From Diprion similis (Eukaryota > Arthropoda > Insecta > Hymenoptera > Diprionidae): a DNA stretch of 64,000 nucleotides. Location of the stretch: positions 23,958,501-24,022,500 of the forward strand of contig NC_060112.1 in the NCBI RefSeq assembly GCF_021155765.1, in the 5' to 3' direction. Both the position numbers and the translations under genes were made by a program. The notes beneath the pieces were generated by a model, which saw nothing but the letters and a program-made list of their open reading frames with translations, was not told where the DNA came from and made no database searches. Positions 40,500 to 54,104 of this stretch are shown one piece after another (position 1 is the first letter of the stretch; each line of letters starts with the position of its first letter).

Positions 40500-43400
40500 C
40501 CCGACTACTCCTACTGTGCTTCTAGAAAATTCAAGATCAACGGACAGGATTTCTTATTGACAGAGTCTTCTGGCAATGCTTCTGGTTTCGTTACGGCACA
40601 CTTTTTACCAGATAACAAAATGGAAATCATCATCTGTCGGTAACAGCACTGCTGGTACCAGAATTCGGTAAGTTGGTAGGGAAGGGTCCATTTCAACCGA
40701 GTACATATTGATCGCCGCGTAGTATTTATTTTGTGATCACAGACATTACCGACTGGAAAATCCTTGTCATCGCGAGACGGATGAAAGAGATTCTCACGGG
40801 ACCTGAACTTGTCGGGAAATGTTGACTCAGCGAATCATGTTTTATAATTGGACTTTGCCATAGTACAATAGGGAAATGAATAAAATACTCGACGTCTATG
40901 TAACAGAGGAATCTTACTGTAAACTCGAGTTTTTCAGTTATAGCTGGTGAGAAGTCACAGTCGTGAGAATCTACTGCAAGAATAGACTCTAGGTACCAAT
41001 GAGTTGCAAAATAAATATTGCCACTAAAAATGTAGCAAAGGAATTTTTGTGTAAATGTATCATACATCACCCAAAGTAAATAAAAAGTTATCGCAACTGT
41101 TGTACAGACATTACCTTTCATATATTAATATCACGTATGGGGTCAAAGTTCATGAACTGAAGTCACCTGACGCGACCGCTGCTCTTATCATCGAAATACC
41201 CTGGTAATAATGTGCCGAATGTTTTCGTGTATCACGAACTCGACTAAATTTAACAAAATGTTTTAATTTTTTTAACCTGATACCGACGTGTGCAATGAGG
41301 TTATCTGCAGTGCCTCTGGTAACGAAACGATCTGAAGGATCGGGTCAAATATAAACAGAATAATCAAATACTGGGAAATTGTAATCACTGAAACACCCAC
41401 CATAATTGGATGTAACGGAGAAGAATATTCTTATAGATTTATAAAGTACATAAAATCATATATGGAAAATGGGTGTTGCAGAAATACGATATTTTCCAAC
41501 GACAATGGGCGGATGTTTACGTTGTATAATAAGCAGATTAAATACCTTTACTGGCCTTTACGCTCTATTTGCTGTACCAACATCACGATCTAACAATGTG
41601 CCTACGGATATATAACGTATACCATAAGTCTCATATAACAATAGAATGAAGTTCCTACACGCACAGTTAAATCCTGAATTAACTCTGTATATAACGTATT
41701 AGGTTTATATTCAAACGAAAGAAAAATAAAACGATTTCTTATACCTATGTACTAATACAATTAACAATCATGTCGTGTGTTCGAGTTTCAAAAATTCGAA
41801 CAGCTGCAGTATGTGTTTAAAGGTTTTATGCCTGAGAACCATGCAGACATCAAGATAGTCTATGTCGAAGAGTGTACCAGCAGATTCTCGGATAATCAGC
41901 CTTGCCCGGAGTGTTTTGACAAACGGTTGTCATGGACGTGTATACGCAACGGGGAACGCAGAACGGCCGCACATGTGGTTCACACTTTGTAAAGTCTATC
42001 CGATTGTGTATCGTGCATGTATGGTACGAAACGGACACACCTTTGCAGGAAACAATGTGTCTGTACGTGGTAACTTGGTGAGCCCATGTACCCAAATACA
42101 TGTAAAAATCAAACTCGCGAATGAGCCAAGCTGAAGTAGCGTAGCTATATTATCACCAAAGGCTCTGCTACTAATAGCTGATATTATAATTCTAAAATAG
42201 TTAGTCCTTCCAATTTACACACAATTTCAGTCGATCGGTAGGAAATGACACGTCGAAATTGAAGCAAAATCGGGTAGCTCGAAATAAAATCGACAGGATG
42301 CCGACGTCAGTATGTCTGTATGTGGATCACTCCATAATGCAGGTGTAGAGACAATGGCAGCAGTTCTAAATCGACCACATCAGCTGATGATATCCAACCC
42401 TGGCCGCAAACTGGTATGAATAAAAAAGCAGTAAGGGATATTTTACAGTTATCAGGTACGGCACTGCGCGTGTCATGCATGTAGGAACATGTCGTATAGG
42501 GGTGTGTACACATACGTATGCCTCGATGCAATATATATAATCGCATGTATATAATACCACCTATGACCAAGAGCCCTCAGACGCTGTCACTTGCCTTCCG
42601 GTCTTCTTCAACTTCATTTCGAATCGCTCCACTTTGTATTCAAACGCCGGATAGACAAGCCCCTGAATTTTTTGTCGTCGATGCGATAATATCGCATTCG
42701 TTATTAGTCGTTCTATCGCCAATAGACGCGGGATCTGCTGCAGTTCCGAGGGCTGAAAAGTTTCCTACGATTTCCGTCATTTCCAAAGAATTATTACAAC
42801 GGTGAGTAATATTTCATATGCCATGTACTGGCCAACTGTTTCATTTCATCATTTCAACATTGTACAATCTGCGCTGTTCAATCGGTGGTAATAATTTTAT
42901 ACTCGCATGGAGTTAAATAAACTTATAGGTGCAAAGTTCGATGTTGGTCGTTAGGTTTTTTTGCAGACCGCTGTATAATGTAACATGTAATGTACATAAT
43001 ATTCAAATTTGTCTTTTATTCAATCTACAATCTATTCTATGCTAATCTGTTTTTTCTTTTCTTTTTTATTACTTCACTTGCTCTCTGCAGCAAGCTGACG
43101 TGGATTATATCACTTGTGTAGTTTCTCATAGGATATTAATTTCATTCTCTGTAACATATATGTAGTAATAAATAATTTAGTACGTATGACTCTTACGGCC
43201 GTTATAACACTTGGAAAAGAAGTCAGCAACGAACCGGTAACTGATGGCGAAATCGTTCGGTAGTTATCGGCAAATCGACGTGATCGTACAAGTAAGGGAT
43301 AAGTTTGTATCGGTAAAGTATTGGAAATCGGATAATTCCTCACGTACGTCAGTATTCACACGCTGCAGTTCGTTTGAGTCGATTATATGCACATTAATTT

Positions 43401-46400
43401 AGAGCATTTCACACAATTGTTTTTCAAATGATTGGAACTAGAGTAAATAATCTAATCAACATAAGGCGGTCTACACATGGTGATGTTGCCATACTACCCT
43501 GAGGCCAGGAATACACATTTGAAAGTCGACAAGACTTATGTGAACCGTTGGATTGTCAATACATAATTTATAAACAACACTAATTGTCTCACTCGAATAA
43601 TATGTTCAGTGCCAACGTGTCCTCTTTCGAAGAGGACGATTATGCCTGTGACACAATGAATTGTCAAATTCACTGATATTTGCGGATGTATTCGATCATC
43701 CACACGTCATAACTGCAGGTCGAACAGAACGATCGTTACTTCCTAGGAGCAGTCATAAGACGTATGCACGATAGCCGCTCCAAAGTGTCACTGTAATAGG
43801 CCGAAAAGATTCATCCACACACGTCAAGAAAAAATAGTTGTAATTACAGGACTTCAACTTTCATTCGAGTCCGACTTATTTTTATATTTGAGTTGGAAAC
43901 GTTGCGATTATATTCAAACGCACAAGTGAAAATAAAGATAATACAAAAAATCAAATTGGCTTTGATATTCAGTTCGATGTTGTCTCAAATCTATTACGTA
44001 CGGCTATATTTAGACAAAGGTCAAAATGTAGACAGTTTACACAAAAAACAGTTATCGTAGAGACAAATTTAATGGAAGAAACCAATTGGCGGAAGTTTTT
44101 CGGAATCAAGCCCATGTGCAGTAGTACGTCTACAGTACAAGGCTCGTATTTTAATATTTCATAGATAAGATAGCAACGATCATGAGGGTCTGTATATCCG
44201 AGGAAAGCTTGAACAAAGTTCATCGCCTGACCATAAAATATACGAATTTAGTGTAGAACGGCGTTGATCAATGCACCGTAAAAGTCGCCGTCTGATGATG
44301 AAACTTTCGTAAATCCCAGTTGAAACTTCATCCCACCGCATGTATACTATAGTGAAAATCACAAAAATTATCGCAACTACGAAGGCAATGGGGCATAAAA
44401 ATTTCATTAATTGCTTATCCATTGATTTCCCCGGCAATGTCGAGTCGTCGGTTGGAAACGGGTCGCTGACCCGAACTAACTCACAGACGCTCGTTCAACT
44501 TTCGTGCGGGTTTAAAAATGTATAGATCTTGATCGATTATCGCCCTAAAGACCTCACCACTTCACTTCTTCAGATCCAAGTCCGAAACCAACGAACTCAC
44601 AAAGTTAGAAGTTAAATTTATTATACCAAGAAGACGCTGGTGGCCTTGCCGTTTTCACGTGCCGTGACCCGCACACAATGGTGCTGTATAATTGCTAGAT
44701 TATTAATTCGGCTGGTTATATAAGGCGAGTTATACGTAACCTAACATAATAAAACAGAAGAGCGGTGTTTCAAAATTAAGAATTACTATGTTTTGAATAA
44801 ATTATCCTCATTGACTTCCGTGCGATTCGTCAGATGACTTGTGTAAGAATCAACGATTTGTTTTTTATTTTTATTTTTTTTTTGTTTTGTACGGAATAGT
44901 ACATAAAAGTTTTCGATCGAATCGGCTAAACCATACTTGTAAAAATTAAATTATCGTTTTATCCAGTTATCAAGGCCTCCGCCACGCTTACTGAGAGGAA
45001 CCTTAGACATTATAAATCCGGTAGTTAGTTATAGAACATCTGCTGATAAGCATATTATATCAGATATATATCTATATATACATATTATATCGTTGTTCAA
45101 AGTGCAAACTTCGTATGCATCTTGGTTGACCGATTTCCCATGTACGTTACGTGCATGTATTTCAATCCATTTGCTCTTTTACAATATGTATCCAAGTTTC
45201 CTTTACAAGATATGTTTCGAGAACGATGTAAGGAAAAAATGTCTCCAATACCCACTTAATTGGTCCCAACTCTGGGTTTTTTTTTCTTACAAATTTCTGT
45301 TTTCCCCGAACGCGAATTACGCCACTGGAATCTTTCCCCTGATACTTCCGCCGTTGTTTCGGCGTATATAACACATGGATCAGGGGTAGTAGCAACGCGG
45401 TGTCAGACACGTTCAGGACTACAATACAGGGGGTATGAACTACTGACCGGCCAGTAGTGAGTGTGTCGGCATGATCAGGCGAGGGTGAAAACTTTCACCG
45501 GAGGGAAAAAATCATTTTTAAGCGACTTCGGGGGTGATAAATTCAGCAAAACTCTGGGAAAAAATTGACGATAAACTTGGCATAATGTTTAATTGGAGGG
45601 TTAAACATAAAAACACGTCGCTGAGTGAGTTAGCATCCACGAATGCAGTGTAAATGTGTAATAATATAATTGATATCGTAATGATACAGTGTCGAACATT
45701 TTTTCAAAATTTCTTTTTTTTCTTTCGCAAATCATTACATTACAAGTGAAATTTCTTCCTTTGTACGGTAGTTCTGGGTATTTATACGTTGTGCAATGCT
45801 TTAAACACCCGAATATTATCAAGTTTTTCATGACTGAAATCGTGAAATATTTTACCCAGATTTGTCTACTGAAATGATTTAGAAGCTGTAATTACGCGTC
45901 ACGTGGTTCCAAAATATCGAGACACCAACCAATTCGGATCCTCTTGATCTTCTTTAAACTTATACTATTAAAGGAGGATCACACATACACACTTGACACG
46001 TTGATTGAGTGATTTATTTTAGCTATAGGCTGAATAATCTGTTATCACCCTGAAGCCAATGCTAATCTGATATGGATGTGACCTGGCACTATAAAATAAA
46101 TATTGCCTATTCAGAATATCGTCTTTTAATTTATTCCGTATTTTTCATATTTTATCCGTGATGTTGATAAAAAAAGACCCATGCCCATCAGCGCACATGT
46201 ATCATGTATAATGACAGCGAAAGGTCAATGTTAATGTCTAAAAATGAACTCTTGAAAATGTGGGAATCAATCCCATAGTTGAAATTCTGCTTTAGTATTA
46301 TAATAAACAACTGCACCGTAGATGCAATGTGTTGTTTAATAATGTCATGCAAAAATTCTGAAAAAATTCTCAACAATCTGGTGTGAAATATGGAAATGTT

Positions 46401-47674
46401 TCAGCAACCATCCATTTTAAAGCGGCAACCACTTCTAATTTTTTGAAGTTTTTTTTCATGAAAAAAGCTTGAAAACAGTAACAGTAACAGTGAAAATATT
46501 GATATCTGGCACATGATTTTTCAGAATATTTTCAAATTTTTTAATTGTGTCTATCAATAAGATGGTTTTGACAAATTGTAGAAAATTCGAACCATGTCGA
46601 AAAAACGTTGAAAAAAAAAATTCTTTTCAATGTGAGGACAATCATATAAAAAATTCCGGGCCAAATCCGAGAGGTCAAGGAGTGTACGTAGGTCGAAATG
46701 AGCTGGGCTGTCCCAGTAAATAAATATGAATTGTGCCACGCTTGCGACATTTTTATCCTTCACTGTCTGTAGTTGGTGACAGAAGTATCGTGTAACAGAT
46801 CCGGTAGCTGTCATTATTCTTTCAGATTATGTATAAAACAGGATTCGCTGAATCATTTATCTAAACGCATTTCCCGATGTATGCGATAAGCTGTCGGGAA
46901 TCAAGCTAGCGCGCAGGTCACGACCTTGGACCATACGCCATATTCGTGGCCATTATTTATGACTCACAACGTGACTTGGTTATGTCCTAATTGGCTGTAT
47001 AAATATTGGGGCTGACGATGAGATAAAATAACGGATTTGCGATGGGATAGGGAAGAAAGTATTCTTCTGAAATAATTTGTGAACTGCGCGATCATTTTTT
47101 CACTTGCTAACACTACCCAAAATTGTTAAACGGATACAATACCAAATCAGTAAACACCTATGTCCATGTACACATTGGACTAGGTTTTCTAATCACGAAA
47201 TTAGACTTAAACTTTGTGTGTTTATCGTTTTTCTTCCCGAGGAAGTCAATATTTTTGTCGATATAGGTATATATAACATGATTCTCGTCAGGCCAAAACT
47301 TTCCAGCCGTGAAAATAAAAAATTTCTGACGTCAATCACGCACTATTTGAATGCTATGTATACCAATAAAATAGAGGCAAATACTCATTAGTTATAAATT
47401 CTGGCCAAGGTAGAATAACATCTGGTCTGATTTTACTCTCTTACCATACACTACAATATTGAGTATATAATACAACGTAATCAGCGGCGTTGGATCAAAT
47501 ACCAAATATGTCAAGGCTTAGTAATTACTTACTGCGTCACAGAAAATGATATAAGCATGTAACTGTGACACAAATTTCTTTTCTATAATTTTTGGAGCTA
47601 ATTGATGATATCTCCGTGAGATAATTTTATGCTGCACGTTCCGATCTCGTATTAAGGCTGAATTTGCACGTCTG
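40500..47674. other. Intergenic interval with weak coding hints only
   Basis: Seven kilobases with no recognisable gene. Three places carry modest coding signals and are discussed as findings: minus 42561-42780 (72 codons with one frameshift), minus 43969-44422 (hydrophobic N-terminal start, then shifting frames) and minus 40726-41121 (131-codon frame, not convincing). The remainder is AT-rich DNA without obvious repeats. Confidence 0.45.
42561..42780 (-). pseudogene. Cryptic small gene or fragment with one-base frameshift, unassigned
   Basis: From an ATG at 42780 the minus strand reads 37 codons beginning M-T-E-I-V-G-N-F-S-A. It hits a run of six A and then continues in the next frame to a stop at 42561 (reads G-L-V-Y-P-A-F-E-Y-K-V-E-R-F-E-M-K). 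The total is 220 bp, one more than a multiple of three, so dropping one base in the A-run would give 72 residues. Alternatively TTCAG|GGG at the junction could be a splice acceptor. Both halves are hydrophilic and protein-like, and local GC is higher than the flanks. The family is not recognised. It could be an assembly error in a real gene, an exon, or chance. Confidence 0.3.
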
Positions 47675-47678
47675 TTAA

Positions 47679-48028
47679 GAGGATGTCTTTACCAACCGCG
47701 TTGAATGTAATGTCACTTATTTTGACGATCATCGACTCCTACGAGTCACGGATGTGAAAATATAGCAGTCAGTGCAATTTTACATGCAAAGCAGAATACA
47801 AATATCCAGAAAAAAAATTGTTTTACGTACGAAGAACTGTATTCTTACAATTAAATTACCTTGACTTATTTTGACATGATAGTAAAAAATTTTTGGATGA
47901 TTCCGTTCAGCATTGAATATAAATTTGCACTAACTGCGGCATTTTTTTATCAGTATTGCGCAGGTTTCGATAGTGGTAAAAATGAGTGACATTTTACTCA
48001 GTCGGTAAGGACTGGCTACAACATCCTC
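47679..48028. mobile_element. MITE with TTAA target duplications (piggyBac-like)
   Basis: A 350-bp segment is bracketed by TTAA at 47675-47678 and 48029-48032. The termini are inverted: GAGGATGT on the left and ACATCCTC on the right. Further imperfect inverted similarity continues inward (AATGTCACT..., CAGT.AGTGCAA...). There is no coding capacity. TTAA duplication is typical of piggyBac-type transposition, so this is probably a non-autonomous derivative mobilised by such a transposase. Confidence 0.7.
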
Positions 48029-48400
48029 TTAAGCCATAGAATTTTCACATCACAAGTGAGTTGCTAGGTAATTGGTACACGTACGAAGCGGCTTTTGTCG
48101 CCGACTAAATAGCCCCACTTAGTTGATCTTCAAATCGTTAGTCATTGTATTACGTAATTCGTAAATGCCATTCGCCGTCTCTCTCTGACGAACGGGAATA
48201 TCGTTATCTCGTTCACGAGAGTCAGCTGCGTGAACTGCGCCAGAGTTGAACACGCTTGTCGCACGCACGGCAAATTCTCATTCCATCTTTATCGGCGCGC
48301 TGAGAGGCGATCGCATCGCATCTTGATCGCGTGTAGGTCAGAGAGAAACGGAAAATGCAAGGTGGGGGAATTCCGTGTGAGTCATCAGACTCAGGTTAGC

Positions 48401-50652
<2,252 letters not shown>

Positions 50653-50898
50653 ATCCCATATATCTGCAAAACACACAATCATTTTATACACGCACCTGTG
50701 AGTTGCTGTATCAAATGTTCTATTCGTTAATTATTACAATATATCAGAAGAAAAAAATACTTTCTCATATAATAATACCCCGAAGCTAAATTGTGTTATT
50801 AATAATTACCTCCAAAAAGTCTAGACTAACCTGTGATTACATACTTACCGGCATGTTATTATTTTTATTATTCTACTTGTTTACTGCGTATAAAGCGT

Positions 50899-50904
50899 AA
50901 TAAA
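50899..50904 (+). terminator. Candidate polyadenylation signal of calcyphosin-like gene
   Basis: AATAAA about 250 bp after the stop codon, in the sense orientation. Confidence 0.5.
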
Positions 50905-52355
50905 ATATGTATTCATAATTTATACTCTTCGCTTTACTCATTATAGTACCATTTACTTAAACGACGTTTATGTAATTTCCAAAAATGGTAAACATCTAAT
51001 TGCGGTGAATCCAACAATATTTTTCGTTTTTCACTTCGTGCATAACGTTGCGTTTGAAGTTAAAAAATTTTATCCATGTCGAGGCGCTGCAATCAAGGCT
51101 GCAGCATAAGTCGAGTGAACTGATTGTCTTTTCCTATCCGGGATTACATACCGTATCGCCTTTGATGCCTTCTAAATACGAGTAACTAAGTTATGTACGT
51201 GTATTACGCATACCAGCAGTCGCTTTATCGCATTTCAGTATGTAATTCTACGAACTCGTGTATGTTCATACATACATATGCTAGTAGAATATCATACATC
51301 GAAACGAATATTGTGTATGGATACGACGTCGATTGGAGTTATCTTTTGTGAGTCAACATTTTTACGTATTATAGATACATGCAGACATTTAAAATATAGC
51401 AAGTTCTTTGTTCGACGCTGCGTACGATTTAACGGAAAACCCAAGAGAAACCCCGACTCTTATGCCGTAAGATACATCTGATTCAACCAAGGAAAATAAA
51501 GGGAGGAAAAAACAACAGAAAAATTTGCAAAAATAGATGACGAGTAAGCAGAACTTCTCTTGCCTTGGTGATACTTGATCCCATTGTGGATAGCAAATTC
51601 AAGGACTTTATGATACAGAATCATGGCAATGTTGCAGGAATTGAACAATTTATTATTGCGTATATTATATATACTTCGTGAGAGAAACAGAATTTCGTAA
51701 CTAACTTCTAATTTCAATAGTTTTAGAAATCGTGGGTTTCGTTATAATTGCAACAGTCCAAATGCAGGTCATCAAGAGCAATGGAGTAGTCAATTACGAG
51801 ACTAAATTTCGGTCAATGGCGAGTCGCACTTGAATGTGTCAATTCTCGATCTACCGTCGCTAATTCTTGATCTTCATTTTTCGTCCCACAGTTTTATTGT
51901 CCCTGTTCGTCAATGATAACGGATTTAAAAGAATTAACCTTTGCTTCATCGCGTGCCGCAGTTGCAGGAGTTTGTTTTGTATCGATAGAACGTCTGCATA
52001 ATACACCAATCACGGCTCTCTCGCGTCATCCACGTTGCGTCCCGTAATTATTGCATGCCGAATGCCGATATACTTAGCTGCTGGTAATCTGTACATGATA
52101 ATGGTCAAGAAAGATTGTTAAATGATGTATGTCTAGGATAATAAATTATAGTCGTGATTACTGTGTGACAAATCCAAAGTGAAGGTTGGTTTATTCCGTT
52201 CGTGCATTTCCTTGCACTATGGTTTTATATACATGCAGATTATAGGAACCGAATTTCATTAATATGAGTAAATCGGTAAATTAAATTAAAAAAAAAATAC
52301 ATTTAACTGGACACTTTCGTGTAATAATGTATCGGAATCGAGAAGAATAAAGTTT
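50905..52355. other. Intergenic, nothing recognised
   Basis: AT-rich DNA without a credible gene or repeat; only short accidental reading frames. Confidence 0.5.
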
Positions 52356-52364
52356 AAAAAAATC

Positions 52365-52435
52365 TGCATCGGCCGGGAATCGAACCCGGGCCGCCCGCGT
52401 GGCAGGCGAGCATTCTACCACTGAACCACCGATGC
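52365..52435 (-). tRNA. tRNA-Gly-GCC: tRNA-Gly (GCC)
   Basis: A 71-nt gene on the minus strand. The 7-bp acceptor stem (GCATCGG with CCGATGC) plus discriminator A, D-arm GGTTCAGTGG, anticodon loop with GCC (52401-52403 on the plus strand as GGC) and T-arm GGTTCGATTCC are all intact. The internal A and B boxes are canonical. A run of seven T on the gene strand (52356-52362) lies just downstream and serves as an RNA polymerase III terminator. No intron. Confidence 0.97.
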
Positions 52436-52636
52436 TATATGTCATTGAATATGTATTTTATAAAATAATGAACATAATCTACCACATTTGTCCGAATTTG
52501 ATGCACAAACACATATATAATTACATATATTGTAAAACAGCGAACTACATGCGGTGCAAAGAAAAATTTACATTGATATCAATGAAAATAGGAATGGCTT
52601 GAGAATATCTCTAAGAAATGTAAGAAAAAAAATATC

Positions 52637-52708
52637 CTCCCCGGCGGGGAATCGAACCCCGGTCTCCCGCGTGACAGGCGGGGATACTTACCACTATACT
52701 ACCGAGGA
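52637..52708 (-). tRNA. tRNA-Asp-GTC: tRNA-Asp (GTC)
   Basis: A 72-nt gene on the minus strand. The acceptor stem (TCCTCGG with CCGGGGA, one G-U pair) has discriminator G. The D-arm has the TAGTATAGTGG pattern typical of eukaryotic tRNA-Asp, the anticodon is GTC (52673-52675 as GAC on plus) and the T-arm is GGTTCGATTCC. Eight T on the gene strand (52625-52632) form the terminator. It lies about 200 bp upstream of the tRNA-Gly gene in transcription terms. Confidence 0.97.
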
Positions 52709-53784
52709 CTTGATCATAGACTAATTTTAATTTGATATCAAGAGTAAGCCTGAAGCGATGCGCACGGCAATTGTGACTGCTGGTTCAGCGTAGCAACGAA
52801 TATTTTCGTCAGGTGAAAAGCTGGAAGCCTTTGCTTTGAATTGATACTTGAAATGATTTTCATTAATGTAAGTTATAGTCGGGTATAACAAATTCAACAT
52901 CAATCGTGACGGATTTTGAACTTTTCCAACCTCTGGTTTGATAAATCAGTCGAAATATTGATTACGAAAATGACAGAATAGATGTTGAACATGGTTAAAC
53001 ACTCATTATCTAAAAATAAACTTAATGAACAAAATATCCGATTTAGGTATCATTTGGAGCGATGAACGAACGCACATTTTGAAGCGATGGAATTTCCTAA
53101 AAATTATTGAATTTATTGCAAAAGGAATAAGTTCGAATTGCTACAAGTATTTCGAATGTTTAAACAATTTTCTCACCAAATTCGGCACTTTTCATAGTCC
53201 AAGAAGAAAAAATTATTGACATCTTTATTCAAGTATTGTTCAATATTCAGAATTTCCGTATTTTCAGTAAAAAATGTTTCAATAACTTATTGAATTTTTT
53301 TGTAATTTTCGTAAAAAAAAACGTGATTTCGGATGAAACGATGACGATTAATTAGTACGTATTCCCTCTTTTTACGTATATCTAGTGTAAAAAAAAGTTT
53401 TCATCGGTTGTAAAAAATATTCGGTCAATTCTCTTCCGATTAGACGTGCAATTGTAATGGAATAAAGACAAAAAAAAAAAAAAAAAACGTTAAGCGTTTT
53501 TATTGCAGCAGGAATAGAAGAGGCCAGGGGAATAAAAACATATTGCATAAGAGGCGCTTGGCTCTGGCTGATTCGACCGATGGTTACAGGTTCATGAAAA
53601 ACAAAGAAAAACAAAGAAAACGAAGCGAAACCAAACAATCGTACTTGAAAGGCTCGAATAAAAACATTGAAAATGAGAGAGCAATTGATCAAGCGCAGAG
53701 GAGAGCGATCGCGTTTCGTTCGTCAGAAGCGAGGAGGAGCGCAGTCCTTTACTGCAGTGTCTCCTGGGTAGGAGATTCCGAAGT
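52709..53784. other. Upstream flank of hemolymph-type gene
   Basis: AT-rich with a run of about 21 A near 53467-53487. The purine-rich stretch at 53540-53780 precedes the promoter; reading frames across it look accidental. Confidence 0.45.
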
Positions 53785-53820
53785 TATAAGAGCGAGACGC
53801 AAGCGCTGAATCAGGCAGTG
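53785..53820 (+). promoter_or_regulatory. TATA box and initiator of hemolymph-type gene
   Basis: TATAAG at 53785-53790 is followed by CAGTG at 53816-53820, placing the initiator A at 53817, 32 bp after the first T of the TATA. This is the usual spacing for focused insect promoters. It predicts an uninterrupted 5' leader of about 288 nt before the ATG at 54105. Confidence 0.55.
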
Positions 53821-54104
53821 AGTTGTTGGCGATAAAGCCGTCGAGTGCGGGCGTTGAAGCTGATCGTGCGACACAAGTGTGCGAACGGATATTCGCGACA
53901 AGGAGACAGAAAGCAATCGTGGAGGATTTCGGTTTTTAATTTTTTTCAGAGGAAGATGCAGCGACAGCTTTTAGATTAATATCTCAAGTGCTTTTTCGCG
54001 TCGTAATTCGTGCGTGCAAATCTGACTCCCGTAAAGTAGCTGGCACGAATATTCTAGTTACTTGTGCCAACGTTGCAAGAGTAAATCGATCAACTGCCAA
54101 TATA

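Noticed and set aside
40726-41121. 131-codon minus-strand frame
   Set aside because: Hydrophobic mixture without a family match; acceptor- and donor-like motifs inside it did not link to any other coding piece.
42518-42805. 95-codon plus-strand frame ending at a donor-like CG|GTGAGT
   Set aside because: Ser-rich hydrophobic composition typical of the antisense of coding sequence; the minus strand reads better.
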